DNA from: Bacillota bacterium
GTDB taxonomy: Bacteria; Bacillota; Clostridia; Lachnospirales; Lachnospiraceae
DNA length: 15,092 nucleotides
Reading direction: 5' to 3'
Assembly (NCBI GenBank): GCA_017861355.1
Contig: JAGFXQ010000036.1
Coordinates: 1-15,092 of the forward strand
Positions 1 to 7,210 of this stretch are shown here, in pieces (the first letter of the stretch is position 1; each line of letters begins with the position of its first letter). Position numbers and translations under genes: made by a program. The notes beneath the pieces were generated by a model, which did not search any database, had not been told where the DNA came from, and was given only the letters and a program-made list of their open reading frames with translations.

Positions 1-30
1 ATGCCAATGCCCGGTATGCCAATGCCCGGT
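1..30 (+). repeat. 15-bp perfect tandem duplication in the coding sequence
   Basis: ATGCCAATGCCCGGT occurs twice in direct succession and encodes MPMPG-MPMPG. It is in frame and may be the end of a longer array lying left of the window. Confidence 0.85.
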
Positions 31-735
31 ACGAACAGTGTAGCACCACAACCGCCGATGAATACCATGGCACCCACCCCGGTTACTACCCCTCAGGCTC
101 CTACCAGTGTACCCGCCCCGATGCCGGGAAGACCTCAACCAATGCAAGGCTCTACTCCATCGACAACCAATAACATGCCAGCCCCTCAGGGTAATATGCC
201 TTATGGTATGCAGCCCGGTGCTCCCCAAGAGATGCCTTACTATTTTAATCCCACTCTTCCTTATGCACCCGGAACCATGCCCTATATGAATAATCCTCCC
301 TATCAGGGAATACCAAATATGTATCTTCCGAATTCAAATGCTTATCAAGTACCAATGGGGATCCCTCTATTTCCTCTGTACGGATATGACAACAGCACTG
401 ATCTCGACCGTGATTTGGAATATATGAAACAACTTTATCCAAAGACCGCGAGAACAATCCAGAAAGAGATCGAAGATGAATGTGATAAGATGGAATACGA
501 CGGAAGTATGATGTTTGATGAATATCCTGACAAGGAATATCTTGATAAGCTGACAGATCATATTTATGACAGAATTAAAAAAGTCGAGGATGAGCCCCAG
601 GTAGAAATGAATAGTTTATATTTTTATCCTCCGAGAAGAAATTCGAACTATCTTCGCGATATGGTATCTCTTCTCTTGTTATCAGAAATCTTTAACAGAA
701 GAAGACGTTATCGTAGCAGAAGACGCTGGTTCTAA
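1..735 (+). CDS. Pro/Met-rich protein with Arg-rich C-terminus, unknown function (possibly 5'-partial)
   Basis: The first 125 or so residues are low-complexity and dominated by Pro, Met, Gln, Asn and Tyr, with short MPxPG and MPY units. A compact acidic segment follows (about residues 130-200, starting near DLDRDLEYMKQLYP and ending at DHIYDRIKKVE) and looks like folded helices. The last 30 residues have a hydrophobic stretch (VSLLLLSEIF) and then a strongly basic tail, NRRRRYRSRRRWF. No catalytic motif or signal peptide is visible. Low-complexity proteins with basic tails are common among clostridial spore-surface proteins, so a spore coat role is possible, but this is inference from composition only. 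The ATG is the very first base of the window and no ribosome site can be seen, so the protein may begin further left. A hairpin after the stop probably ends the transcript. Confidence 0.6.
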   Translation: MPMPGMPMPGTNSVAPQPPMNTMAPTPVTTPQAPTSVPAPMPGRPQPMQGSTPSTTNNMPAPQGNMPYGMQPGAPQEMPYYFNPTLPYAPGTMPYMNNPPYQGIPNMYLPNSNAYQVPMGIPLFPLYGYDNSTDLDRDLEYMKQLYPKTARTIQKEIEDECDKMEYDGSMMFDEYPDKEYLDKLTDHIYDRIKKVEDEPQVEMNSLYFYPPRRNSNYLRDMVSLLLLSEIFNRRRRYRSRRRWF

Positions 736-767
736 TACCGCTATCTTTTCTGTATCTTGTAGTATCC

Positions 768-801
768 AAGGAGGGGGAAGTACACTCTCTTCCCCTTCCT
801 T
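768..801. terminator. Hairpin between convergent genes, probable shared terminator
   Basis: A 13-bp stem (AAGGAGGGGGAAG against CTTCCCCTTCCTT, one G-U wobble) closes an 8-nt loop. It sits between two converging genes. No clear T-run follows on either strand, so it is a good structure but not a textbook intrinsic terminator. Confidence 0.6.
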
Positions 802-834
802 AAATTATAGCTTATCCGAAACACTACCATTCTT

Positions 835-1647
835 CTACCAGTTGTCACTTAGTATCGGTGTAGCCAGGGTTATCCTGGTTTTATTGGTTATCTCATTATA
901 GGAGATTGCAATCTGTATATTTATTTTGTTATCCATGCTGGTCACATATTCTTTCAACATACCGGTATAGGCATATACTGTATACATATCCCCTTCATCA
1001 TATTCCAGAGCTATTTCACCCTGAAGTTCATCCACCAAAAGCTGCGCAACCTCATGTTTCTGTTCCGAGGTCAGATCTCCCTCCTGGTTTCCTTCGTATT
1101 TCAGTGTAACCTGCATATCCTTAACCTTCAGCTTGTCAAAGGCCTTTTCAAGGACACTCTTATATTTGTCAATCCCGGCAATTCCTTCCTGAATGGATAG
1201 ACGAACGATAATATAATGCTTCATTACCCATAAATCGTCCTCTTCCTGTCCAACACTAATTACCTTGATTTCAGTGGTGGCTTTTTTGGCTCTTTTATAG
1301 TAATAGAATTCACTACGATCTCCTTCTTCCCAGACAGAAATGTCCTTGTCAATGGTCAACCCCATCTTCGCCGCCAGATCACAGATCAGCGTCTTCTTAT
1401 CCTCTGCACTCAGATCACCGGAGCTATACTCCGCAGCAATTTCAATGCTGCTTTGCATCTCATCCGTATTCGTTTTCACAAAAGCTTCGGTAATCTTAAT
1501 ATCCTCTTGGAATACCCGGTTTACAATCATCTGGGTCGCCACTGCAACCCATAATACCATAGCCATATATAAGGTAATTTTCGTACGACGCAGAGATAAT
1601 GTATTCTTAAAGGACCTAGCAACTTCATTCCAATCAATGCTTTTCAT
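835..1647 (-). CDS. YwmB-like TATA-box-binding-fold protein, membrane-anchored
   Basis: A 270-residue protein with a short basic N-terminus, one hydrophobic segment (around TLYMAMVLWVAVATQMIV) acting as signal anchor, and a mixed alpha/beta extracytoplasmic part with YYYKRAKKATTEIKVISVGQ and a second half around VKDMQVTLKYEGNQEGDL. Length and layout match the YwmB family (DUF1779; B. subtilis YwmB is about 247 residues), whose biochemical role is not established and which often lies near sporulation or cell-wall genes. The start is the ATG at 1647 because GGAGG stands 8 bases before it. An in-frame ATG 14 codons upstream lacks a ribosome site. Family assignment is from overall pattern, not from a diagnostic motif. 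Confidence 0.6.
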   Translation of the reverse strand: MKSIDWNEVARSFKNTLSLRRTKITLYMAMVLWVAVATQMIVNRVFQEDIKITEAFVKTNTDEMQSSIEIAAEYSSGDLSAEDKKTLICDLAAKMGLTIDKDISVWEEGDRSEFYYYKRAKKATTEIKVISVGQEEDDLWVMKHYIIVRLSIQEGIAGIDKYKSVLEKAFDKLKVKDMQVTLKYEGNQEGDLTSEQKHEVAQLLVDELQGEIALEYDEGDMYTVYAYTGMLKEYVTSMDNKINIQIAISYNEITNKTRITLATPILSDNW

Positions 1648-1747
1648 TGAATCAGCCTCCAATTTTAGGCTGTACTTCCATTTCACCAAGAAGTCTGCCC
1701 AAAATTCAAAGGTTTATGCGAATTTACTGTACCTTATCAATAATTCA

Positions 1748-1756
1748 TGATATAAT
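1748..1756 (+). promoter_or_regulatory. Extended -10 promoter for the DUF402 gene
   Basis: TGATATAAT is a perfect -10 hexamer (1751-1756) with a TGn extension. The -35 position 17 bp upstream (TGTACC) is poor, as is usual for extended -10 promoters. It lies 45 bases before the start codon. Confidence 0.6.
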
Positions 1757-1800
1757 TGGTAAAAATTCCACCGAGCTTTACGATAGGAAGGAGAATTGTT

Positions 1801-2283
1801 ATGTCAGAACCCATGCTGTATCGTAGACGTTTTATTCCAGAAGAGTTAATTCATTTAAAGGATGATATTATTCTGGTTCTGGAACCGGATTTGATCATTA
1901 CCACCTGGAACACCTTGCACCCGAGAAAGGATATCGCAAGAGGAATCTCAGCCTTCTATTTGGACAAGGGGTTTAAGGTAAGTAAGGTATTTAATAAAGA
2001 AAATCAGATTGTTTATTGGTATTGTGACATCATTCAGGTGAAAAAGGATGACGAAAAAAACACCGTCATCATAGAGGATCTATTAATCGATCTCATTCTC
2101 TACGAAGACGGCGGTTTGCGTATTATAGATCTGGATGAGCTTGCAGATGCCCTGGATCGAAAGTTAATCTCTCAGGAAGAGGCCACCTATGCACTCAAAA
2201 CTGTGAATTCTCTTCTTCAGATCATCTATTCCGGACATTTTTATACATTGCAAGAGCCGATCAATCAAGCCGAATTGCTATGA
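1801..2283 (+). CDS. DUF402 family protein
   Basis: A 160-residue soluble protein of the DUF402 family (a beta-barrel fold shared with the nucleoside di/triphosphatase Ntdp and the FomD phosphatase). Family hallmarks are visible in order: an aromatic beta region with IVYWYCDIIQV (about residues 67-77), then an acidic segment DLLIDLILYEDGGLRIIDLD with regularly spaced aspartates. In characterised members these aspartates hold the divalent metals. Phosphohydrolase activity is therefore plausible but unproven. The start at 1801 is set by GGAAGGAG 7 bases upstream; an in-frame ATG 15 codons earlier overlaps the promoter and is unlikely. The stop codon directly touches that of rpiB on the other strand. 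Confidence 0.75.
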   Translation: MSEPMLYRRRFIPEELIHLKDDIILVLEPDLIITTWNTLHPRKDIARGISAFYLDKGFKVSKVFNKENQIVYWYCDIIQVKKDDEKNTVIIEDLLIDLILYEDGGLRIIDLDELADALDRKLISQEEATYALKTVNSLLQIIYSGHFYTLQEPINQAELL

Positions 2284-2715
2284 TTATTCTTCTTCCATCA
2301 TATTGATTCTCTTGATATGTCTCTCATCATTAGAAAACTCCGTATTAAGAAAGGTTTCCACTATCTTCAGCGCATGTCCGGTACCAATTACTCTGGCACC
2401 CATCGCTAACACATTTGCATCATTGTGAAGTCTTGTAGCCTCTGCACTAAAGCAATCATGACAAAGAGCTGCACGTATCCCCTTCATCTTATTCGCAGCG
2501 ATAGAAATTCCTATTCCTGTTCCACAGATTAAAATCCCTCGGTCGCATTCCTTCTTCTGGATTGCTCTGCCGACTGCTTTCGCATAATCAGGGTAATTGC
2601 TGGAGGTGACATCTCCGCAGCCAAAATCCTTATATTCCATTCCTCTTTGATCTAAATATTCCATAATTGCTTTTTTTAAAGCATATCCGGTATGATCATT
2701 TCCAAGTGCTATCAT
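2284..2715 (-). CDS. rpiB: Ribose-5-phosphate isomerase B (LacA/RpiB family)
   Basis: Interconverts ribose 5-phosphate and ribulose 5-phosphate in the non-oxidative pentose phosphate pathway; cytoplasmic. At 143 residues it has the usual length. Seen: N-terminal GNDHTGYALK (substrate phosphate side), the active-site segment LICGTGIGISIAANK with the catalytic Cys64, and RLHNDANVLAMGAR with His97-Asn-Asp. The Cys at position 64 favours RpiB over galactose-6-phosphate isomerase LacA/LacB, although sugar specificity cannot be fixed from sequence alone. GGAGG precedes the ATG by 7 bases. It is the last gene of the sua5-ywlE-rpiB operon, 15 bases after ywlE, and no terminator is visible beyond it, so its transcript probably runs into the antisense of the DUF402 gene. 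Confidence 0.92.
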   Translation of the reverse strand: MIALGNDHTGYALKKAIMEYLDQRGMEYKDFGCGDVTSSNYPDYAKAVGRAIQKKECDRGILICGTGIGISIAANKMKGIRAALCHDCFSAEATRLHNDANVLAMGARVIGTGHALKIVETFLNTEFSNDERHIKRINMMEEE

Positions 2716-2730
2716 GATAAATCCTCCATT

Positions 2731-3183
2731 CTAATTCAAATCATTTAGTTTATATACTGTCTTTTTTACTAAACGACCCAATTCAATGTAGCATTCTTCA
2801 TACTCCATTAAAGTACCTCCATATGGATCTACTACGTCACCAATCTCTCCCGCAAATTCCTTAATTGTATATACATCCTTAACTTCCGGATATAATTCGA
2901 GGACCTTCTTCTTCTGACTTGCTGTCATAGTCAAGATCAGTGTGTTTTCCTCAATATCAGAAGCCTTTAAACCCTTTGCCACATGATTCTGCAGTTCCAG
3001 ATCATGTTTTTTCAGTACAATCTCCGCCTTGGGATTCATCGGCTCAGAGAAAAGGACTACCAGACCACGCGATATTATTTTCATATCGCTGACTTTTTCC
3101 AGGTTTTTATAGATTGCTTCTGCCATAGGACTTCTGCAAGTGTTGCCGGTACATACAAAAATAAGTTTCTGATACTTCCCCAT
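2731..3183 (-). CDS. ywlE: Low-molecular-weight phosphatase, probable protein-arginine phosphatase (YwlE type)
   Basis: A 150-residue low-molecular-weight tyrosine-phosphatase fold. The P-loop VCTGNTCRSPMAEA contains the nucleophile Cys11 and Arg17, and the general acid is Asp119 in VVDPYGG. A threonine at the fifth position of the loop (Thr15, equal to Thr11 in B. subtilis YwlE) is the known determinant of phospho-arginine specificity; tyrosine phosphatases of this fold carry other residues there. YwlE-type enzymes reverse McsB arginine phosphorylation, a degradation tag for ClpCP. The position between sua5 and rpiB is that of ywlE in Bacillus and supports the call. GGAGG lies 5 bases before the ATG. 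Whether the genome has mcsB cannot be seen here. Confidence 0.85.
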   Translation of the reverse strand: MGKYQKLIFVCTGNTCRSPMAEAIYKNLEKVSDMKIISRGLVVLFSEPMNPKAEIVLKKHDLELQNHVAKGLKASDIEENTLILTMTASQKKKVLELYPEVKDVYTIKEFAGEIGDVVDPYGGTLMEYEECYIELGRLVKKTVYKLNDLN

Positions 3184-3248
3184 ATAGACCTCCGTAATGC
3201 TGACTAACAGCTTTAGAAAAGGTTATCCCCATTTAATCAAGGTTATCC

Positions 3249-4307
3249 TTATTCCATCTTAACAATACGGTAGCCTGCCGCCTTTAACAGCCGGTTCATA
3301 ATTGCATGTCCTAAGCTATTATCTGCAAAGCTTTCCGTATAAATATATTCCATATGCAACTCATCAAATTCTCGCAGGATCGCGTATAGTCCGGCTGCAA
3401 TAGAGTTTTCATCTTTCCTGGAGCCTATTGTCTTAACCGTTCCATATTGGTATAAGGCTTTGGTCTCATCGGTAGCAATAATGCCCACACATTTACCACT
3501 ATCCAGCTTTTCCTTCGCCTTATGATTAATTGCATCGATTACCCTTGTTGTATCGCCTTCATAAATAGTAAGTTTACCCTCCGGGGCATAGTGGCGATAT
3601 TTCATACCCGGAGCTTTTGGTGCCAGTGATGGATCCGGATTTTTGCTTAATATAACAGGATCAACCTCTACCGGTCCGATTACATTCTCCATCATCGCCT
3701 TCGTGATGCATCCCGGTCGAAGAATAACCGGAACATTTCCGGATAGATCAATGATGGTAGACTCCAATCCGAGGGTAGCCATTCCACCGTCGATAATCAT
3801 ATCTATCTTACCACTCATATCTTTGATCACATGTTCCGCCTTCGTCGGGCTTGGCTTCCCGGAGATGTTTGCACTTGGCGCAGCAACAAAGACACCGGAT
3901 CCGGCGATGAGACTTCGGGCAATCAGATTCGCCGGAAGGCGGATTGCAACCGTATCAAGACCGCCTGTTGTTCCGTAAGGAACGCAGTCCTTCTTCTTTA
4001 GAATTATTGTTAATGGTCCGGGCCAGAACACCTTTGCCAGTTCATATGCCTTTTCGGGGATATCTCTTGCCAGAATCTCGATATCTGACACTTCAGAGAT
4101 ATGTACAATCAGCGGATTATCCGAGGGGCGTCCCTTCGCCTCGTATATTTTACGAGCTGCGGAGGCATCCAAAGCATTTGCACCAAGACCGTATACTGTC
4201 TCTGTGGGAAACGCGACCAAGCCACCCTCCCGAAGAAGCTGCGCTGCTGACTCCAGTTCCTCCGGCTTAAGCTTTTGTTCATCTACTTTTATAATTAAGG
4301 TATTCAT
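3249..4307 (-). CDS. ywlC: L-threonylcarbamoyladenylate synthase, Sua5/YwlC type
   Basis: Makes threonylcarbamoyl-AMP from threonine, bicarbonate and ATP, the first step of tRNA t6A37 synthesis. At 352 residues it is the long two-domain Sua5 form (YwlC is about 346). The YrdC domain shows FPTETVYGLGANALD (residues 33-47), KGRPSDNPLIVH (58-69), SANISGKPSPT and a late LESTIIDLSG. The C-terminal Sua5 domain starts after the linker PGMKYRHYAPEGKL. The start at 4307 (MNTLIIKV) is chosen because AAGGAG lies 11 bases upstream; an ATG 25 codons earlier would lie in the structured leader. It is first in the operon with ywlE (65-base gap) and rpiB, driven by the promoter at 4433-4461. Confidence 0.93.
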   Translation of the reverse strand: MNTLIIKVDEQKLKPEELESAAQLLREGGLVAFPTETVYGLGANALDASAARKIYEAKGRPSDNPLIVHISEVSDIEILARDIPEKAYELAKVFWPGPLTIILKKKDCVPYGTTGGLDTVAIRLPANLIARSLIAGSGVFVAAPSANISGKPSPTKAEHVIKDMSGKIDMIIDGGMATLGLESTIIDLSGNVPVILRPGCITKAMMENVIGPVEVDPVILSKNPDPSLAPKAPGMKYRHYAPEGKLTIYEGDTTRVIDAINHKAKEKLDSGKCVGIIATDETKALYQYGTVKTIGSRKDENSIAAGLYAILREFDELHMEYIYTESFADNSLGHAIMNRLLKAAGYRIVKME

Positions 4308-4349
4308 ATTTAACAATACTCCTTGTGGCAAACAATGCCATTGCACTTC

Positions 4350-4412
4350 TCTATGTAAATTATCATGCGTCTTTGCAAGCAAGCCTGCAAGCCACCTGCT
4401 ATTTTACATAGA
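4350..4412 (-). repeat. 10-bp perfect inverted repeat in the sua5 operon leader
   Basis: TCTATGTAAA (4350-4359) and its exact complement TTTACATAGA (4403-4412) enclose 43 bases that hold a further TTGCA/TGCAA stem. The element begins about 13 bases downstream of the predicted transcript start, so it would fold in the mRNA leader. A second small hairpin (TGGCA-5-TGCCA, in mRNA sense) lies directly before the ribosome site. I recognise no known riboswitch class in it. Confidence 0.7.
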
Positions 4413-4432
4413 CTAATCTGCTTATCGTGAAC

Positions 4433-4461
4433 ATTATAGCACCTTCTCCAGATTAGGTCAA
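4433..4461 (-). promoter_or_regulatory. Sigma-A promoter of the sua5-ywlE-rpiB operon
   Basis: On the minus strand TTGACC (4456-4461) and TATAAT (4433-4438) are separated by exactly 17 bp, with a TG extension one base before the -10. It is placed about 125 bases upstream of the sua5 start. Confidence 0.85.
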
Positions 4462-4543
4462 ATCCCCCTGGTTGTTATAATCCTATATCCCAAGCTGTTT
4501 CTCTTTCTCCGATCCTCTTGCTTGACCCAATCTATCCTATGTC

Positions 4544-5284
4544 CTAGGCTGACACTCTTTCTCCTTGATGGATCGCTCCCACATTTCGATTGATGTAACT
4601 CATGATCGCCAGGTGGATGGCATATGCCATTTTCTCCTGATAATCCTCATCGTTAAGAAGGGCTGCTTCTCTGATATTAGACATATAACCACATTCTACG
4701 ATCACCATCGGGCAATTTGACTTGGTCAGCATAAAATAATTTGTATTCGATTTCGCTTTACGATGATTCCCGTCAGCTATGGTTTTGACTATTTGAGTCT
4801 GCGTAATTTCTGCCAGACGCTTTCCTTCTGCTGACTCAGAATAATAAAACACCTGAGCTCCCTTCACGTATTCCTCTGTAAAACTGTTCTGATGAATGCT
4901 GATTGCCAGATCCGCACCGCTGTCTCTGATGATATGGACTCTTGCATTCATATCAGCTCTTTTTTTATTAGAGTCTGCATCCGAGTATAGGCCAACATCC
5001 TCTGTTCTGGTCATGATTACGTTAATATCATTTTGCTCTAGAAGATTTTTTAGTTTCATGGCAATTACGAGATTTACATCCTTTTCCAATGCGTTGTTGA
5101 CACCAACTTTACCAGGATCCCTACCGCCATGTCCCGGGTCAATTACGATGGTGATCGGCTTCCCCAATGGTTTGTCAGAGCCAATCTCATATTTATAGTT
5201 CATTACTGATGTAAACCGTTCCGAGGATACAATACAGGCAAAGCAAATAAATACCAGGAAAACGATGTTAAAATATCTCTTCAT
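4544..5284 (-). CDS. cwlD: N-acetylmuramoyl-L-alanine amidase, CwlD-like
   Basis: A 246-residue Amidase_3 zinc enzyme that cuts the lactyl-amide link between MurNAc and the stem peptide. An N-terminal signal anchor (residues 4-20) sends it across the membrane. Zinc ligands are visible as His52 in IDPGHGGRDPG, Glu67 in ALEKDV, and His131 in SIHQNSF; the catalytic glutamate is Glu197 in VIVECGYMSN. The segment GAQVFYYSESAEGKRLA and the short single-domain layout resemble B. subtilis CwlD (about 237 residues), which makes the muramic-delta-lactam of spore cortex. A vegetative amidase remains possible. The ribosome site (AGGAAG, 8 bases before ATG) is modest. It follows the GH18 gene by 67 bases on the same strand, likely one operon. 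No terminator is seen before the sua5 promoter. Confidence 0.82.
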   Translation of the reverse strand: MKRYFNIVFLVFICFACIVSSERFTSVMNYKYEIGSDKPLGKPITIVIDPGHGGRDPGKVGVNNALEKDVNLVIAMKLKNLLEQNDINVIMTRTEDVGLYSDADSNKKRADMNARVHIIRDSGADLAISIHQNSFTEEYVKGAQVFYYSESAEGKRLAEITQTQIVKTIADGNHRKAKSNTNYFMLTKSNCPMVIVECGYMSNIREAALLNDEDYQEKMAYAIHLAIMSYINRNVGAIHQGERVSA

Positions 5285-5351
5285 AAGACTACTTCCTGCT
5301 TTAGGTTCCTTATATCTTATGAGATGTGCTTTTGTCCTATTCTAGACAACT

Positions 5352-7058
5352 TTATTTTAAATAAGGCGTGATTACATTCCAGATGCTTTCTTTCTCCAGA
5401 CCAAGCTTCCAAGCAGCTATTCCTGCCACATCCGCCTGGTAGATTACTTTCATCTTCGCTTCGATGGATTGTTCATCCTCCAGCCACATCTTATAGGTAG
5501 CTCCATCCTTCTGGTATTCCGCATAGTTGCAGCCATAGGAATCATTCCACTCCACATCTGCATTATTATCCTTAAGAAGCTGTGCAGCAGGTGTCATAGC
5601 GTAACTCTCCGAGGTTACTTCTCCGGCTCCCGTCTCCTTCCACAAGCGTGTGTAGAAGGGAATCGCAATAATCGTTTTTTCCTTCGGAGCTAATTCAAGA
5701 ATATTATTTACAGCATCCGTTACATAGCTGAGTGAGGCTACCGGTCCGGCAATTTCAGAGCCGGCATAGAATTCATCATAAGCCATAACAATCATATAAT
5801 CTACAATCTTACCCTGCTCTTCTCTGTCATAATGAGCCGTATAGGGGGTGGGAACATAATTATCAACAGACAGTACGATACCATTATTTCTGCATTTTAC
5901 AGACAGTTCCCGTAAAAATTGAATATAATGCACTCCTGCATCCGAAGAGATTTTCTCAAAGTCAATATTAATTCCATTCAGCTGATAATCTAATGCTGCT
6001 TGAATTAATGCATTGGATAAGGTCTCTCGACGAGAGGTATAAGATAATACATCATACATACTGATATCCGTATTAAAGTCATCCACCAATGCCCACACCT
6101 CAAGTCCCAATTCCTTCGCCTTAGCTACATACCGCTCTGTCGCCAGGGATGAAATCGTTCCAGAGACATCGTTAACGCTAAACCAGGTCGGTGATACTAC
6201 ATTGACGCCCTTCGTTGAAGCAATAAGTCCTCCGAGATTGTCCGCTGCATCCGTATTAAATACCTGATGAAATACCAGATTGATTGATCCAGTTCTGGTC
6301 TGTGCTGTATATTCCGGAGCCTGATAGCTGCTTCCAATCGTCTGATAGAAGGATTCCTTCGTATTCTTACTTTTCACATAGCCTTTAATTCCGTCTGTCG
6401 TCATTACTTTTACAAAGCCTTTTCTAGGTGCTTCCTGGGTATCCACAAACATCAGGCTTGTTCCTACCGGCAGCTCGCTTAATATTGGACTCTTAATACT
6501 CGGTTCCGTACGAAGTTCAGTGGCTTTTGTTACTTCTGTATATAAGTAGTCGCCCCATTTGTAATTTATCATTACACGACTAGGGTTCTCATAGTAGGTA
6601 AATGTAATATCTGAATATTTTTTAACAAAATCAAGAGATAGGTAAACCTGATCAGCAAACACTTCAACGATCGGTGTCTTAATCTCCTTGTCGGTCTCGA
6701 TCATACTTTTCGTAACTGTATAGCTCTTACTATCCGATTCTGCACGGATAATCTCATCCGGTGTTGTATATGTCAATATATTCTCATTGGCATCCCAATA
6801 AAATCTATGATTAAACTGTTGAACTACGGTATTATAGTCCACATAGACAGAGCCATCAATCAACATTCCTTTGATATCATATATCTCATCCTGAAGTATT
6901 ATCAGCACCTCAGAATCCTTTACTTGATAATAATCTGCCAACTGCATAGTGGCATCGCTCGGTGTCAGTTTCTTAACGAGCATAGAACCCAATAAAATGA
7001 GTATCAATATAACCCCGGCGGCTCCCCCAATGATCGCCATTTTAAAACGTTTATCCAT
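5352..7058 (-). CDS. Membrane-anchored GH18 family protein with SH3-like domain, probable cell-wall or cortex glucosaminidase
   Basis: 568 residues. Order: short cytoplasmic start, one transmembrane anchor (about 8-28), an extracellular beta-rich domain resembling the copper-amine-oxidase N-terminal-like fold (about 50-165: EIYDIKGMLIDGSVYVDYNTV), an SH3-like domain (about 170-235: TELRTEPSIKSPILSELPVGT and KGYVKS), then a GH18 barrel (about 258-568). The catalytic motif reads NGINIDFE with the proton-donor Glu368; the first two acidic positions of DxxDxDxE are Asn here, and asparagine at the second is common in YaaH/SleL-type enzymes. MAYDEF (425-430) and Trp550 fit substrate contacts. Such enzymes hydrolyse GlcNAc-containing glycan in peptidoglycan or spore cortex. 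The start at ATG 7058 follows a weak GAAAGGTG/GTAGGG region; ATG or other starts up to 11 codons earlier are possible. Confidence 0.82.
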   Translation of the reverse strand: MDKRFKMAIIGGAAGVILILILLGSMLVKKLTPSDATMQLADYYQVKDSEVLIILQDEIYDIKGMLIDGSVYVDYNTVVQQFNHRFYWDANENILTYTTPDEIIRAESDSKSYTVTKSMIETDKEIKTPIVEVFADQVYLSLDFVKKYSDITFTYYENPSRVMINYKWGDYLYTEVTKATELRTEPSIKSPILSELPVGTSLMFVDTQEAPRKGFVKVMTTDGIKGYVKSKNTKESFYQTIGSSYQAPEYTAQTRTGSINLVFHQVFNTDAADNLGGLIASTKGVNVVSPTWFSVNDVSGTISSLATERYVAKAKELGLEVWALVDDFNTDISMYDVLSYTSRRETLSNALIQAALDYQLNGINIDFEKISSDAGVHYIQFLRELSVKCRNNGIVLSVDNYVPTPYTAHYDREEQGKIVDYMIVMAYDEFYAGSEIAGPVASLSYVTDAVNNILELAPKEKTIIAIPFYTRLWKETGAGEVTSESYAMTPAAQLLKDNNADVEWNDSYGCNYAEYQKDGATYKMWLEDEQSIEAKMKVIYQADVAGIAAWKLGLEKESIWNVITPYLK

Positions 7059-7144
7059 AGTATTCCCTACACCTTTCATCCTGAATGACATAAATCATAG
7101 TTCATAAACATCTACTGATTAGGATACCTGTCAAATCCATTATC

Positions 7145-7183
7145 TAATCCACCTCTTGTGGATTATATCCACTTATCGTGGAT
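7145..7183. repeat. Two dyads in 20-bp tandem over the GH18 promoter, candidate operator
   Basis: TAATCCAC-CTCTT-GTGGATTA (7145-7165) is a perfect 8-bp dyad. It is followed by ATCCAC-TTATC-GTGGAT (7167-7183), a perfect 6-bp dyad with the same 5-nt gap. Corresponding bases repeat every 20 bp, about two helical turns. The second dyad overlaps the -10 box and the first lies just downstream of the predicted transcript start. Confidence 0.7.
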
Positions 7184-7210
7184 TATAGCATTTTTTTGGC
7201 ATGATGTCAT
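7182..7210 (-). promoter_or_regulatory. Sigma-A promoter of the GH18-cwlD unit
   Basis: On the minus strand ATGACA (7205-7210) and TATAAT (7182-7187) are 17 bp apart, with a TGC extension before the -10. The distance to the chosen start is about 120 bases. Confidence 0.75.

Noticed and set aside
1340..1750. 136-codon plus-strand ORF across the YwmB-like gene
   Set aside because: It is antisense to a gene with a clear ribosome site, and its predicted protein resembles no family I know.
3184..3248. Separate promoter between sua5 and ywlE
   Set aside because: No -35/-10 pair with acceptable spacing is visible in these 65 bases on the minus strand.
4453..4543. Terminator between cwlD and the sua5 promoter
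   Set aside because: Only a CCTAGG palindrome and weak pairings are present, with no stem followed by a T-run.
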